Assembly: GCA_011800805.1 (NCBI GenBank)
Contig: MPNW01000559.1
Location: forward strand, 1-64,000
DNA: 64,000 nucleotides
DNA from: Hirudo medicinalis
Lineage: Eukaryota > Annelida > Clitellata > Hirudinida > Hirudinidae
Reading direction: 5' to 3'
Below, one piece after another: positions 14,601-27,320 of this stretch. Position numbers and translations under genes: made by a program. The notes under the pieces were generated by a model. That model was not told the origin of the DNA. It ran no database searches and worked only from the letters and a program-made list of their open reading frames with translations. How positions within the stretch are numbered: the stretch's first letter is position 1; every line of letters begins with the position of its first letter.

Positions 14601-17600
14601 CCAGGCAATGTTTCATCTGAATTTCTTAAAATCTGCTTATTTCTTCTTTCCGTCTCACACTCTTTTATTTTCATTTATTCATTTCCATAACAACATTCGT
14701 GTTAAGGTCCTACAGTTTGTGGATTAAATAAATAATTAAATAACTGCGGGTTATTCTTGCTTCTGTTTATTTGCTTGTCTTAACAATTTTCTCAATTAAA
14801 CTTCTATTAAGGTGGCCATTCAAGTGGGATGTGAATGGGACGTGAATGGGATGAATCCCTTTGGATTTTTGCCTTTGGACATCAATTCTTTGGCATTTCA
14901 GTTATCTTTGTATTTTTCTTTAGCTTTGTTTGATGTTCGCAAATAAAAAGTTGAATCAGTGCCGTGAAATAGAAACTCGTTTAAAAAACAGCGTTTTGTT
15001 TGCTAATTTATCGATGGTTTGTTTGCGAATTCAGGCAATTAAGCATGGAAGAATTAGCGTGCATTTGTGAACTTTGAACATTTATTAGCATGCTAAAGGC
15101 TTAGAAAACTACACATTCCGTACAACAAATATATTATAACTAGCTTTTTTAAACCGGATTCGCCAGTCATTATGAATACCATATTATCATCTTTATTAAT
15201 ATCATGTTGTTTTCATTACGAATATCATAATATAATCATAATATCCAAACTTATTTCATCCATCATAATTAACTATATTCATCCCGTTATCATTTACGTC
15301 CTTCAAATTCAGGACGGCATCGAGATTCGAACCTGTGCTGCCATCGCGAGAGGCGAGGCCTTAACCATTAGATTACGCGGGAGCACAATGCTCCTTGCTT
15401 TCAGTATCTCTCGAGTTTATAGCATGCGACTTAGGAAAAGGAGAAAGTTGGAAAACTTGAAAGTTAAAAATTGGAAATAGCACAGTTGACCTAAGAATGG
15501 CGTAGAGAATGACGTATGCAAATTTCAAGTCGCTACCGACTTGTTTACCTTTTGGAAGGAGTTCTTGGAACAAACAGAAATGCACATGCACTTTCTGTTT
15601 TATATTATAGATATTATGTTGTGTTGAATTGCGTTGTATTATATTAGTTTTGTTGCAAGTAACAAAAAATAAATCTGATTGGTCATTAGATGAGTTCGAT
15701 TGAATCGAGGTTCAGCTGGGTATTGTTTACTGGGTTTATTCACAACAACATCTTAAAATCTCAATTTTTGTTTTTCCTACTTTGTGTTATCCATTAAAAT
15801 TTATAAAAAAGGATGATAAGTTGAAAAATGGCCTTCAAAACTCTCCTTTTTTTTAAATTCCTAGAATCCAGTCTTATTAAGGAAGATGAAATCCCACGCT
15901 GTTAAACTTGATATTAAAAAAGCTTATAGGCGTAACATTTGTGACTTCATTTGTCGCAAACATGGAGATAACGTGTTTTAAGTTTTCAAATTCCTGACTT
16001 TTAACTCTGACAACTTAAAATGCAGTGATGTTTCCCTCTTCAAACAGGAGTTTTCTTTCTTAAAGCATTGAATGTGGAGATAAATGCTTCTTTCGATTAT
16101 AAATGACCGCACATCACTCTTCATTCACGTTATTCTCTCCAAATGAAATGAAAGAAAGAACGAATCATGAACTGTTTGGTAGTCTAAAGATTTCTCATTC
16201 ATCACCCAATCGAGACTTGGTGATGATGATGATGACGATGACGATGATGATGATAATGATGACGACGACGGTGTCGATGATGATGATTAATAAACTTATA
16301 ACTGGCTCTTAACATTTAAGAACGATCCTGAGAATGACAACCAAGTTCTGATACCACAGAACCAGTTTTGTGAATCCCACCACATGTGGTATTTTGCCGG
16401 AGTTCTATGTGGGGTCAAAGGTTAGAGTTCAGTCTTTGAAGATTTAATTTAAATCCTTACATTTGTTGAATAGTTACACAGCTTATTAGTTATTATGTCT
16501 GAACACTGTTTACTGCTTGCAATTAACTATTTCAAACATTTTTAACATTTAAACCCTCCAAGAACATTTCAGGATATTTTACTCCCAACATTTCTAATTT
16601 CCTTCTTTTTTAAATTTGTTTTCAAATTTACTCGGCTATCCAACCTTTCATCCCCCACTTCGCTTTCTCCATCCATCTTTCAAGATTCCTTTCGTATCAT
16701 AATGCTCAATGGCTTAAAGTTGCAGATTCCGAGTGATTGATGTGATTGGTGTCCTGAACGTTTGTGCTGAAATTATTTCTTGAAATTACTCACGAATTAC
16801 GCTTCGAAGTAAAAAAAACTCAGAGTAATAAACCTGCTCAGTTGAATTGAAGTCTTTGTTTTGCACGTGATTTGTGCGGAAGTGTTACGTCCACGTTGTG
16901 ATTCAACTTTTCAATCAGTAACACTATTTTTCACTTCAGATTTTTCAACTCATCCAAGCTTAACTTTATAACATCATAACTTGACAGCAATATCAACTAT
17001 TATTACTTGAGAAATTTTAATGTCAGTAAAAACATGGGAATATTTGAAGAAATTACTGAGGTTGTTCTGCAATACATCAATATCTGGCTATTCATCAACG
17101 TGTTGCAAAGTCACGGTGTCCCTCGTAAAACCAAGTAGAAACTTGTCACAAGAAATTCCTGCTTAAAGGCTTTAAATCATCCTTTCTGGAGACTCCTCCA
17201 TTTTCGTGTTCTCCTTTTTTTTTATTCGTACATCGCCAATCATTCTGTCTTCAAAATGGTTGTAAACCATAAAATTAAAACTACAACCTTAAAAGGTCAT
17301 GATTGCATATTTATATGTTTATGATATTAGAGGGGACGGGATGTCGTACCATCCAATCAGCATTCTAGTATTGGCATTCGTTTGAATATTCATTTGTAAA
17401 CAAACTGCCAGCCAATCAGCTTGCATCGGCACCGATATGCCGTATTTATTAACGACGAGGAGAGTGTACTAAAGACTCACGCCTTTCCATCACATAAATT
17501 TGTCAAACTCGTAGGGTTCGAATGTGACACTACTACCAAAACTTATATTTTGAAAGGTATTTTATTGCTTCAACAAAAACATAAAAACTTGCAAGAAATC

Positions 17601-20600
17601 ACTAAAGGTTAACAGGACTTGTCCCAGGGGAAGGCTATCGTGAAAGTTCAAAATTAATAAACTGCTTCCTCCTCCTTCATCATCGTGGTCAGTTGAGCAG
17701 TTGAGGATTTTGTTGATATTACTTCTGCCTTCATCCCCTCCCCCAGAGTTTCCAATATTTTTTTCTTTTCTGCCATTATGAGTTTTAATGGCGATCTTCT
17801 TGAATCTCTTTTGCGTTTTTCATTTTTTCATTAGAGTTGAAAAACTTGGAGGTGTAATTTTATTGTTATGAGGTTCATTATTTGTTTTTGTTGGTCATAG
17901 GTGACCTGTGTTACGCTCAACACTGCATTCAACTTTGTGATCAGCAGCAGTCTTGGCCTTAGAAAGGTCAGCTAACAGCAGCATTGATGCAAATAGCACA
18001 TGGAGACGTGATTTCACTTCCTCTAGACTTGATTGAGGATCCTTGGTTATTAATTTGTTGACAATAGCCCGAGTTTCCTCCTCATTGAAATCATTGATTA
18101 TCAGTGTAGAGTTGGCATGAACGACTTCTGGCCTGTGAATACGCACAACTAAATGAACTTGCTTGCATATGGTGGTGTGCAACCCACTATCAAGGCATGA
18201 ACAGCTGAAGGAGTGCACCTAACTGCCACAAACTGTAATGGACATCTTGATTCTTCATGAAGCCGAGATGTGCACCGAACTATATCGTACACAGCGTCAC
18301 CATTATCTGCTACTGAGTAAACTGAATTCTTTTCTATTTCTTTCCAACCGTTGGAATCCAGGCTCAAGCTCGTTTTGTGACTCTTTCGTATTCCACCATG
18401 TGTCTTGTTCGCTTGCCTTTTGAGTTCTGTGAAACGATCCATCAACTTGGAATTTAGATATCTCATGAGTGCCTGGATACTCTTATCCAATCGTTTCACT
18501 TTTCTTCCCTGGTGGTAAACATTTATAAACATAAATAAAACTTTTGAGTTATTTGCCATTTTAATTCAAATAAATTTGAAATTGTTCAATATAAATATAA
18601 ATCGTGAATATCAATTCATCAGAATTTTTTTTTGAACATATTTGATTTTTGGTTTATGTTATTCGTGTATGAGATGACTTCAAGAAATGAATAAATGAAA
18701 TGAAAATAACAATGAAAAATACTTTAATGTAAAGAAAACACACAAACACAAATTATATTACAAGAAAGCTAGACCTGTAAATGAACACGTTTCAAGACTC
18801 TGTGCAAGGTCTCCAAATACATATTGTGGTGAACTCGGAATCCGTGCCCGTGACAACAAGCCCACATTTCTGCCCTGGATACATATTCCTTTGTAAAATA
18901 TCTTACAAAATCAGCCATTGTTTGATCTTCTTCAGCATCCAGAAGAAATTGGTTCAATTTTATTTTAAAAATCTTTGTTTGGCATCTCTATCAACGAACG
19001 CAAAGTTTTATAGACAGCTTGACGGAGATTTGAATTTATAATTTTTCGCAATTTTTTTTTCTCCACTTGTGGTCTACAAGCCACACGCAAAGTAACCAAT
19101 GAGCACCCATGGGGGCACCCATGACTACAGACCATGCATTGAAGTAAACATCTAGAAGACACAAAGATCACTTCTGTAGGACCTCCAAGTGCATTTTTAT
19201 CACTTCAAAGAAGACTGTCATTGTAATAAAGTCAACTTTGTTGCTGAATCAAAAGGCAACTGGATAGCCTTCTCCAAGGTCATCAATGCACGCGATTGTA
19301 GTTAATTGGAAATCATATGCATTCAGGCCATGGGTGGAATCAATGCATACCAATGCATAGGTCCGCAGAATGTTTTTGAACTTATCAGTTGGGCATCATC
19401 ACATAAAACCATCAGGAAATCTTCTGGTGCTGGTCCTTTTGAGCATTCCTTCCCTTGAAATTTGACATATCGGACAAGGTTTGCAGTTGATTTTTGTCTC
19501 TCATTAATTCAACCACGCTGCCACACTCTGTGCATCATTCTGATGCAAGACATGTTTGTGATACATTCAAATTCAAAATTTATTCCCAAATACATCGCAA
19601 ATATTCCTTAAATCAGATCTGCTAATTGCTTTCAGATTTAGTCAGAACACGTGGCATCTCTTCTCACTAACTCCAACACATCATCAAATGGCAAACCAAT
19701 GGACAACTTTCTTTAAAATAATTGGCTGTTACTTGTCCTGAAATGCCAATATGAATTAATTATTATATTTGTGATGCATGGACAAGTCGTGGGTTAATAA
19801 TAAACCAAATTTATCTGAATTGAAAATCTTTACAATAATTGCAGCAGGGCAAAAATTTCCAATCTTGCAACAACCCTGAATTTTAATGTGGTGTTTTCTG
19901 CTAAGCAGCTTTTTTTACCCGGCTAAAGGTAAGTTCGTACAAAAAAATATTTTTTATATCTTCAGAACATTATAAAGATGTGATACTGCCAGATGTCGAT
20001 GGCGTTGGGACGTGACCATTATCCCATTCTTCTCCCGCACTGGAGGAAGATGTCGATTCCAACACAATATTTGCAGACATTTTTCTTACCTTTACCTTTT
20101 TGGTTCCATTTCTGTTACAATAATAGCTTCTTGTAATGTATTCTTTGTGATGGAAATCACTACGTCTCCTCACAAATCTGGTGTGTGTCTCATCCTCTTC
20201 TTTTATTACCAGGTTTCAAACTCCATAAACACACGAAGTAAATGAGTTAAATTTACCAAAGAAAAAATAATTAAAATAAAGATTGCAAACCTGTTATCGA
20301 ACTAAACGTTAACAAACTTTTAGTCAAGCCTTTTTATATAATTGTTGACATAGGTCGCTCTGGCATTTTGCGGACGATATTATTTTCTGAGACGGTTTCT
20401 CCCTTTTGTTCAACTGGAACTGTATGCAGATCTTCACCTTGACCTGGACTGTTCAATAATTCTGATTTCTGCAATGTTGAAAGGACACTTTCTCCAGTGA
20501 ATTTCGTTTTACGTCGCAACTCTTTATCAGGATGAGTTTGCCTTATATAACATAACATAACAATTATTTATAGTGGTTAAGACCGAGATCTGGAGTAAAT

Positions 20601-23600
20601 GAAGTGATTACGAAGGGCCTACATGGATTTACTAAGAACAGATCATACCTTAGCAATCTATGCCAGGGCTTTTATCTACTTTCAAATTTTCCGGCTGCTT
20701 TGTTTTTGAGAATTCCACTATTTCTAATTTTTTCCAGCCTCTTGGATTCTCCTAGGTTGTTCTGACACGTACTCTACTGTTTCTTTAGTAAACAAAATTG
20801 AGCTGAAGCAGCTGTTTAATTACGTTTAGTTATGTTAGCTGTTTCCTCCACTGAATCGACTGTTCCCCCTCACTATTGTTTAATGATCCAATTTTGTCTC
20901 ATGCTTTTTGCTTACATCTAACGTATTTGGAAAAGCTTTTGCTATCACCTTTAATATTTGTTTGCTAACTTGCTCTCATATGCTAATAATGCTTTTCTAT
21001 TAATATTGTTTGATGTATTCATTTTTTTCTGATATTTTTCTTTTAACTCCTTAAGCTATCCCTTGCTCCTCAGGTTTCATTTTTGTCATTTTTTTGGTAA
21101 TTTCTTCCATGCTTTGATCTTAGCTCTTCCACTAACTTCTCATCTGTTGTTAATAGCAAATCTAATCTGTTTGCATCTCTTGTAGGAACAGTAACATGTT
21201 GGAACAAAAAGTTGTCATTTTTTACATTGACAAAGTATATATCATCAAGTCTTTCTCCTTCTAAGCTGTTCCAGCCATTACGGTAATTAAAATCTCCCAT
21301 TACTAACATGAATTCCTTACTGGCTTTGTTTAATATTTCATATAAACCTGTATCCTTTTTACAGTTTGGAACCCTATAGCAAATACCTACAATTAGCTTT
21401 AGTTCTGTTCTTTAAGCACGACTTACTATACTTCTGGCATTGGTATATACACATTTTAATACTCTCGAACTATCTATAGACACACTTATCTTGTAAGTCT
21501 AAGTTTAAAATTGGTTACATATTTTTCTTGCAACAAGCACACTCGAAATTCGTCATTATAATATCACGCAGTTTGGAAAGCCGACAGACTAAACATACGA
21601 TTGAACTATAACTGAACCGAACCGAAGTGAACTATTAACTGTAGACTATTATCGGTGACGGTGCATGCTGATTGGCTGACAAACAAACGTTTACAAATGA
21701 ATATATAATATTCAAACGAATGCCAATACTAGAATGCTGATTGGGTGGTAAGACTTATCCCGTCCTCTCTCTACACGTGCTTGTGTCAGAACGTCAATCT
21801 TATTTTTGCTCTCAGTTTTGCCTTAAAAATTTAAAGAAATGTAACTAAATTTTTAAAGCAATTATTTTTGTAATGTTTTTCATGTTGAACTCTCACATGA
21901 CCAACTAAAACTAACGAGGTCTCTTCTTTTGCTTTAATGCCGCCAAAGCGTAAAAAGTGCAAATATAAAAGTCGACATAAAACTGCATTTTAAAGATAAT
22001 CTTCAAATATTTAAAGATAAAATTGCATTCCGTTCTCGTCCTGGTTTTCAGCATTTTATAAAAGTTTTCTCGGAACATCTGTAGAAAATAACATGTTAGA
22101 AAAATACTCAAAGAATCTCAAATGGACATCCTTCCCCTAGTGGTTTCAAATTCCTTTGAAGAACTCTTCTAGATGATAATGACATTCGGACATACTCTTA
22201 TTATTCAGTTTCATAACTATTTCAGTCAAAATCAAGTTTTGTTTGCAATGTTTTGATTGAATAATTTCATTTCTCTAAGAACCATCGAAAGAAAATTTTA
22301 AATCTCAGGTCTCCTCCTATTGTTTGGAGCCTTCCTTGCGTATGAGACGAGAAAAGTTACTGTTCCTGCCCTGAACGATTCGAAATTCATAGGTGATCCC
22401 CACTTGAGTTTGCCTTGATTTGTAAGTCCAACGGGTGGTTCAATAAATCTTGGATTTAAGGAATACATCTTAAGATTTGTGAGGGGACGTAAATTTCTTC
22501 CAAGCATTTTATAAGTATCATTATCCGATTATTTATGAATCAAGTGATGTCCTCGAGCAATAATACGTCATCAATCTTCAAAGGAATCAGCGTGTACAAC
22601 GTAGTGGTGCTGTGTCTGATAGGAGTTCCAACGGCAGTCATGATCAGGGACCAAGTGGATGCTGCCTATCTGCTCACTTCCCTATTTACCTTCTTTGCCA
22701 CTACCCTCACCATTTGTCTCGTGTTCATTCCAAAGGTGAACATTTTACATTTTCACTTTATACTCAGTTCATTTAATTTCTTTAAAGAACACTTTTGTTC
22801 ATCTTCAACTGAGGTTACCCATTATTTTCATCTGTTAATTATTAATTAATATAACTTCTCGGCTTATGAAATAAATCAAGAAGCCCCAAATTAACTTCAG
22901 TTATATGTCGACAATTTCAAGATTTCTTTATAATTATATTCGACAAATTTCTCGCTGATAAGAAGTGCTAAGCACATGTCACAGCAAATCCACGTGCATC
23001 CAACCAATTGTAAATCCACCTTATTTCTCGTCACGTTCCTGCCGCAGACCCTAAAAAGAAATCGTGAGCCTCAAACGAGGTCCATGTGGTTGAAGGCCAA
23101 GGAAGCCGCCAGAGCTGCTGCTTTGGCAAATTCAGCCGTCGAGGTAAAATCAGACGAGCAGGCTCAATCCCCTTTAAACGACCTTCAAAGTCTTGAAGGC
23201 CACGGACATGATAATGACGTCGAGCAAGTTAGACAAGAAAATGAGAGACTTAAACTTGCCCTGCAGAAGGTGGATTTAGTTTTGTTTCGATTTTCATTTT
23301 AACGAAGTTCTAAAAAGTACTTTTAAATATGGCTGTTACAAATATAACAATAACGGTTTGTATGAAAGGGAATTTTGAAAATTCTTTCAAAATCGTGCTT
23401 AATTGGTGGATGAATGTAAACATAGTGACAAATTAATACGAAGAAATGTCGTGACAAGAGAAAAACATTTGCAAAAAGATGTGCCTCTAAATGTTGTTCA
23501 AGTCACCAACAGGAATGAATGCGTTTGATGCCATGGAGACATTAACGTGACGTTAAGATCTACCTCAGAGTTAAAAGAATTGTTTCCTAATAATTAGTAA

Positions 23601-23916
23601 TTAATTTCCTATTTAATGATTAAGTAATATTTTAATTTATTTAAATTAATAAATGAGTAATTTTTAATTAGTAAATAAGTAATTTTTAATTAGTAAATAA
23701 GTAATTTTTAATTAGTAAATAAGTAATTATTCAATAAAATAATTGCCTAATAATCTGTTGTTTACGTTTCAGTGTTGTCGTCTGTTGAGCGAAAGATATT
23801 ACGAAATCTTTCCTTTCGGTGACTTTCCGTCTCCTCAGACACAGTCGGAAGAAATGACTCCAAGCATGCTCTCCACTTCAACCTCCATGCCAGTCCTCAA
23901 AAACGGCAAACAATGA
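8698..23916 (+). CDS. GABBR: GABA-B-type class C G-protein-coupled receptor (5' incomplete)
   Basis: Fourteen exons can be joined: 8698-8868, 9219-9320, 9511-9625, 10302-10450, 10603-10747, 11370-11526, 12759-12909, 13254-13386, 14250-14357, 14417-14545, 16321-16420, 22309-22392, 22584-22735, 23048-23269, then the last coding exon 23773-23916 with a TGA stop. The first six encode the ligand-binding Venus-flytrap region ([43 protein letters not shown]). The next eight give seven membrane helices with family landmarks: GGVPPPD before TM1, [21 protein letters not shown] in TM3, [10 protein letters not shown], then VYNVVVLC. After TM7 comes a short cytoplasmic helix rich in heptads ([11 protein letters not shown]), matching the C-terminal coiled coil through which GABA-B subunits pair. 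Family role: Gi/o-coupled metabotropic receptor at the plasma membrane. Missing: the signal peptide and N-terminal lobe upstream of 8698, and one exon between 10747 and 11370, since those ends do not join in phase. Whether it binds GABA cannot be told from the sequence. Confidence 0.93.
10748..11369 (+). other. Intron expected to contain a missing receptor exon
   Basis: The upstream exon ends in phase 1 and the next starts in phase 0, so an exon of 3n+2 bases is required. In the family this segment encodes the ligand-domain strand with a Phe-x-Gly motif. I find candidate splice signals near 10860 but every frame there hits a stop. A single N at 11169 may mark a collapsed assembly join that removed it. 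Confidence 0.6.
12050..12135. repeat. Imperfect palindromic repeat (CTGTACAC/GTATACAC)
   Basis: Three overlapping imperfect copies of ACTGTACACAGAG / TGTATACACTGTAC within an intron of the receptor. The units are nearly self-complementary and could fold as hairpins. No coding or transposase sequence is associated. Confidence 0.7.
15311..15385 (-). pseudogene. tRNA-like relic (tRNA-derived repeat head or tRNA pseudogene)
   Basis: Read on the - strand the segment has a tRNA B-box core (GGTTCGAATC) and an A-box-like stretch (TCTAATGGTTAAGGC) at tRNA spacing, resembling a Glu-type tRNA. The expected acceptor arms do not pair, so it is not a functional tRNA. A SINE head is the likely origin. It lies in the intron before the exon at 16321. 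Confidence 0.55.
17329..17436. repeat. Left terminal inverted repeat of the MULE
   Basis: Begins AGAGGGGACGGGAT and is the reverse complement of the right end; contains two CCAATCAGC motifs. Confidence 0.9.
20640..21420 (-). mobile_element. Nested LINE fragment (APE-type endonuclease)
   Basis: On the - strand, 21070-21309 encodes part of an apurinic-like endonuclease: VMGDFNY, then [14 protein letters not shown] and DLLLTTDE. In LINEs of the CR1/L2/Daphne kind this is the end of the EN domain, followed by a linker and RT. Here only the EN end and a degraded linker remain. It lies inside the MULE, so it is either a later insertion into the transposon or captured sequence; its exact borders are not visible. 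Confidence 0.75.
21651..21772. repeat. Right terminal inverted repeat of the MULE
   Basis: Ends ATCCCGTCCTCTCTCT. It pairs with the left end but carries a short extra ATATTAT block and an extra GTTTGT block. Confidence 0.9.
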
Positions 23917-25083
23917 TGACGATGATAACGATGTTGATGATGATGGTGGTGGTGATGGCAATAATGATGGCGATGGCTATGAAGATGGATAACTAATACG
24001 CGGAACCTATGCGATGTCTTTTTGTGTGCATTGGTGATGTCGTGGTTCGTGAAGTTGTCAACAACAAATTAATGGTCGACGATTGTTTAAAAGGTGAAGA
24101 ATATCGTCATTCAATACCTGTAAATATTTTAATTTCTCCTTGATTTAGAATAGACTGAGGATTGAAATTGTTTTCGGTCAATAAACCATCTTCTAGAAGA
24201 AACAGTTAAGAGTACAAAAATCATTTCAATTTTCATTCTTGTGAGGGTATGTGGGTTCTTCAAGGTCCGCAAGTAGTGGGCGACGATAAGTGACAAGAAC
24301 AGAGTAACGCCTCTGTTAAAGTACCGGCTCAAAATTAATTGGCTGCAACTTTTAATATTTTAAAACCCAGGCGGGCCTCTGGGCACTTGCCCCCCTCTCT
24401 GGGCCTTGCCCAAGGCCAAGAAGTGTTGCGCTTTTTCTCGTGTGATTGCACATCTTCGTACAGTGTAGGTACACAATCGTTGTTCTGGTTGATTGGCGAA
24501 CGAACTGACTGCAAACTCTCGGTGAACTTAGCGAGTGACAAATTTTCAATAAATTTCAGTAATTTTGTCGTCAACTTAAGAATTGAATACAATTACGTAA
24601 TTAGGCGATTTTCAATCTCGTAGAAATTCAGCTGTCCGATAAGAGAATTCACTCACCAGGAGTATGCCACGACGGTCTTCTAGTGGTGATGATGACGACG
24701 ATGACGATGCCTATGATAATGATGATGATGGTGAAGATAAAGATAAATGATAGCCATGACGATGATGATTGACCCAATAAAACTGACAGACATAAACTTA
24801 CTAATAATGAAATATAATCCATGAAGTTTCAAATTGAATTAATTCTTTCACCGAAAAATCGATCAAAAACTCAAAGAATGTCTTCGCTAGAATGTCACTG
24901 TACATGCCTGTGTGCTTTACTTCCTACAGGATCAAAGAAGCTGAAAATTGAAAAGGGTGCTGGGTAGCGGTACTTTGAGCTACAGGTGTGTTGTGTGTCC
25001 CTCTAAACAGATGAAACAATTTACAAATTGCACAATAACAAATCAACAACATTGTTTTTAATTGATTAATATACTCTTTTGGT
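23917..25083. other. Spacer downstream of the receptor
   Basis: Contains GAT-rich microsatellite just after the stop (about 23920-23990) and again at 24680-24770, plus a GC-rich patch at 24368-24420 with GGCCTTGCCCAAGGCC self-complementarity. No gene is supported. Confidence 0.5.
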
Positions 25084-26540
25084 CATGAAAGATTGGTTAG
25101 GTGATGTTTCATAAACAAGTACTAAGAAACTCCTACCACTGAGCGTACCGACAGGGAATCATCAGAGGAGTGCCCCCGTCACCGAACGTTTCGGCCCAAA
25201 CTCCTTACGTTCTCAGCGGTGGGGCCACACCCGTTGATCCTGTGTCGGTTATTACCTACTTAAACCATCTACATCCACATCTACTACACCCATAATATGG
25301 TTATCGACTAAAGACGGCGACCTTTGCACATCGATACCATGTAATGCAACCTGAGCGTTATAATTTCTTTGAAGCGGCCGCCTTTTCTTTGAAAATTACG
25401 CTCACCGGCATCCCGCATATATCGCAATAAATACTCATTCGCGTTTCACGTCATTTTGCGAATGCGCGCGCCATCTCTTCACCAACCAAACCGCAATCTC
25501 TCCTTTCTTAGCAAAGCTTGCGGCCTCTCATCTCCCAAATCCAGCACGATGCCGCCTCCGACATTTTTGTCATAGCCTTAGTTCTTTCCCGGCCCGACAA
25601 ACCGATTTGAGTGAGGAACATGAAGGCCGACTTCCCAACTAAACCCCTCGCTCCAACTTTAACGGGCATTAACTTTACCCGAAAACCGCTATCCTCCAGA
25701 TCTTTCGCTAAGTCAGTATTTCTCCGTTTTTTTCAGCACATTACTCGCTTCGATCCTATCCTCCCACGGTAACGTCAACTCTATCAAAATGAAAGCGTCT
25801 GATGACGATGCGAGAACAACATCCGGCCTCCTGTCGCTATCCTTAAGCAATTGGGGATAGTGTCTCAATCCTTCGAGGTCGGCTGCGACGGTCCAATCAT
25901 TAACCTCTGCAAGAATGTCTCTCCTCGGAGGGAGTTTTTTTTTTCGCAGGGTTGTGAAAAGCCCTCTCGCAAGAAATATACCTTCCGGTGCAATATAATC
26001 TTGCGAGAATTTATTCTGGTCACCTCCATTTTGGTGGCTTCCACCACTTCCTTTAGGACCTTATTGTGTCGACACGTGTATCGACCGTTATCGAGGGCAT
26101 ATTTGCAATTTGAGAGCACATGATGGAGTGTCTCGGATTCGCCGCAGAGCTCACATTTACAGTCTTCCGTTAAACCCCATCTTCGCAAATTGTCTCTAGA
26201 AGGTAATTGGTCATAGATCGATCTTATTACATAGGCCAATCGATATGGAGACATCTTCCATATCTCATTCCAACTGATGGAGCGCTGAACCACATCCTCC
26301 CACGTGGTCCATCTACCTTGCTGCGGCTGCTGCACTGCCTTTGTGACTCGCTCTCTCTCCATTTCCCTCCTTCTCCCTTCGATTATAAGCCCTGCTCTAA
26401 CCGCTGAGCAGGACTCTGAACATTTTGCGAAGTGGTTCCTACTTATAGCATGACGGCCGGTCTGAATAGGACCTCGCATTTCTTCAAAAGTCAGTTCTTT
26501 TTTGCGTTATGAAAGATTGTTAGCTGATGTTTCATAAAAA
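25084..26540 (-). mobile_element. 5'-truncated R2-superclade-like LINE with target-site duplication
   Basis: The - strand encodes the C-terminal part of a LINE polyprotein. At 25865-26479 is a block with WKMSPYRLAYVIRS, then a zinc knuckle C-x2-C-x7-H-x4-C (CELCGESETLHHVLSNC) followed by RHNKVLKEV. Further 3' (about 25720-25860, frame-shifted) are RPDVVL..AFILIELTLPWEDR, the PD-(D/E)xK core of a restriction-like endonuclease. That order (RT, zinc knuckle, REL endonuclease) is typical of R2/R4/NeSL-type LINEs. The insertion is bracketed by an imperfect duplication of about 31 bp (25084-25115 and 26509-26540, both reading ATGAAAGATTG..TGATGTTTCATAAA). A GC-rich 3' untranslated block lies at about 25145-25262. 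Truncated and frameshifted, so inactive. Confidence 0.85.
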
Positions 26541-27320
26541 GGCAATAGGTATGCATACACTGAAAAAGGTACCTTCACTGCACTTGCCAAATTCGTCTGT
26601 CTGTCAGAGTTCAAGGGATATCTTGGTGATTGAGGGACTCAGAGTTCTCGTTGACGCGAGCAACATCAACAACATAATCATAATCAGCAGAGCACAATAA
26701 CAAATAGGCAAAGTTTTTCTGCCCAATCTCAATTTATTTCAAGTAAAATCTTGTACTGAGTTTTAATGAAAACATAAAAACATCTTTTTTCCTAGAATAC
26801 AAGTGGCACCACCTGCAGACGGACATGTTCTTCTTTCGCAAATAATCGCTTCACTCTAATTTCGCCATCTTGAAAGATTTTTTTTGTGACTAAAACAGCC
26901 TTCCATTTAAGAAATGAGAATCGACGAGTCGCAGTTGACTCGCACATGAGTCGTGCTTCAGCTTAGCCAGCCAGTCAGCTGTATTACTCCCATGATTTCA
27001 CGTGGATCACATCTCGTTATGCGGTCACTTGAGTTTGGTCTTCTCGTCGACATTTAAGTCCAAGTTTTAGGCTTTTTTTTAGCTTTCGTTGCCGGAAAAC
27101 AACGAAACATCCAGTGTGGTTTAAATTGAAGTGATAAAATGACTTCATTTTATTCTAACACCCTCCAAATTCCTCCTACCAAGGCGACCAATGTGATCGT
27201 ACAAAACATACTTTTCTTAAATGAAGGTCTTTGCCAATCATTGGATGTTCTGCAATTCGCAGTTTGATGTTTTGAATATGTTATTTGAATCATTTATTAT
27301 TTGTTTTTACAATTTTCCAG

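Larger units (their letters stand above)
17329..21772 (-). mobile_element. Mutator-like (MULE, Phantom-type) DNA transposon
   Basis: Long terminal inverted repeats bound the element: left 17329-17436, right 21651-21772. They share the words CCAATCAGCATTCTAGTATT and GCATTCGTTTGAATATT and differ by a few indels. The transposase is read on the - strand in broken frames. It shows an N-terminal DNA-binding remnant with YYCNRNG (about 20120), a DDE core with DSTHG..YDFQLTT and a second acidic DDLGEG (about 19240-19350), a [15 protein letters not shown] block (about 18770-18910), [12 protein letters not shown] (about 18440-18500) and a SWIM zinc finger CSC-x9-C-x-V-H (about 18150-18205). These are hallmarks of animal MULE transposases. 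Stops and frameshifts show that it is dead. It sits in the intron between receptor exons 16321-16420 and 22309-22392. I could not define a target-site duplication. Confidence 0.88.
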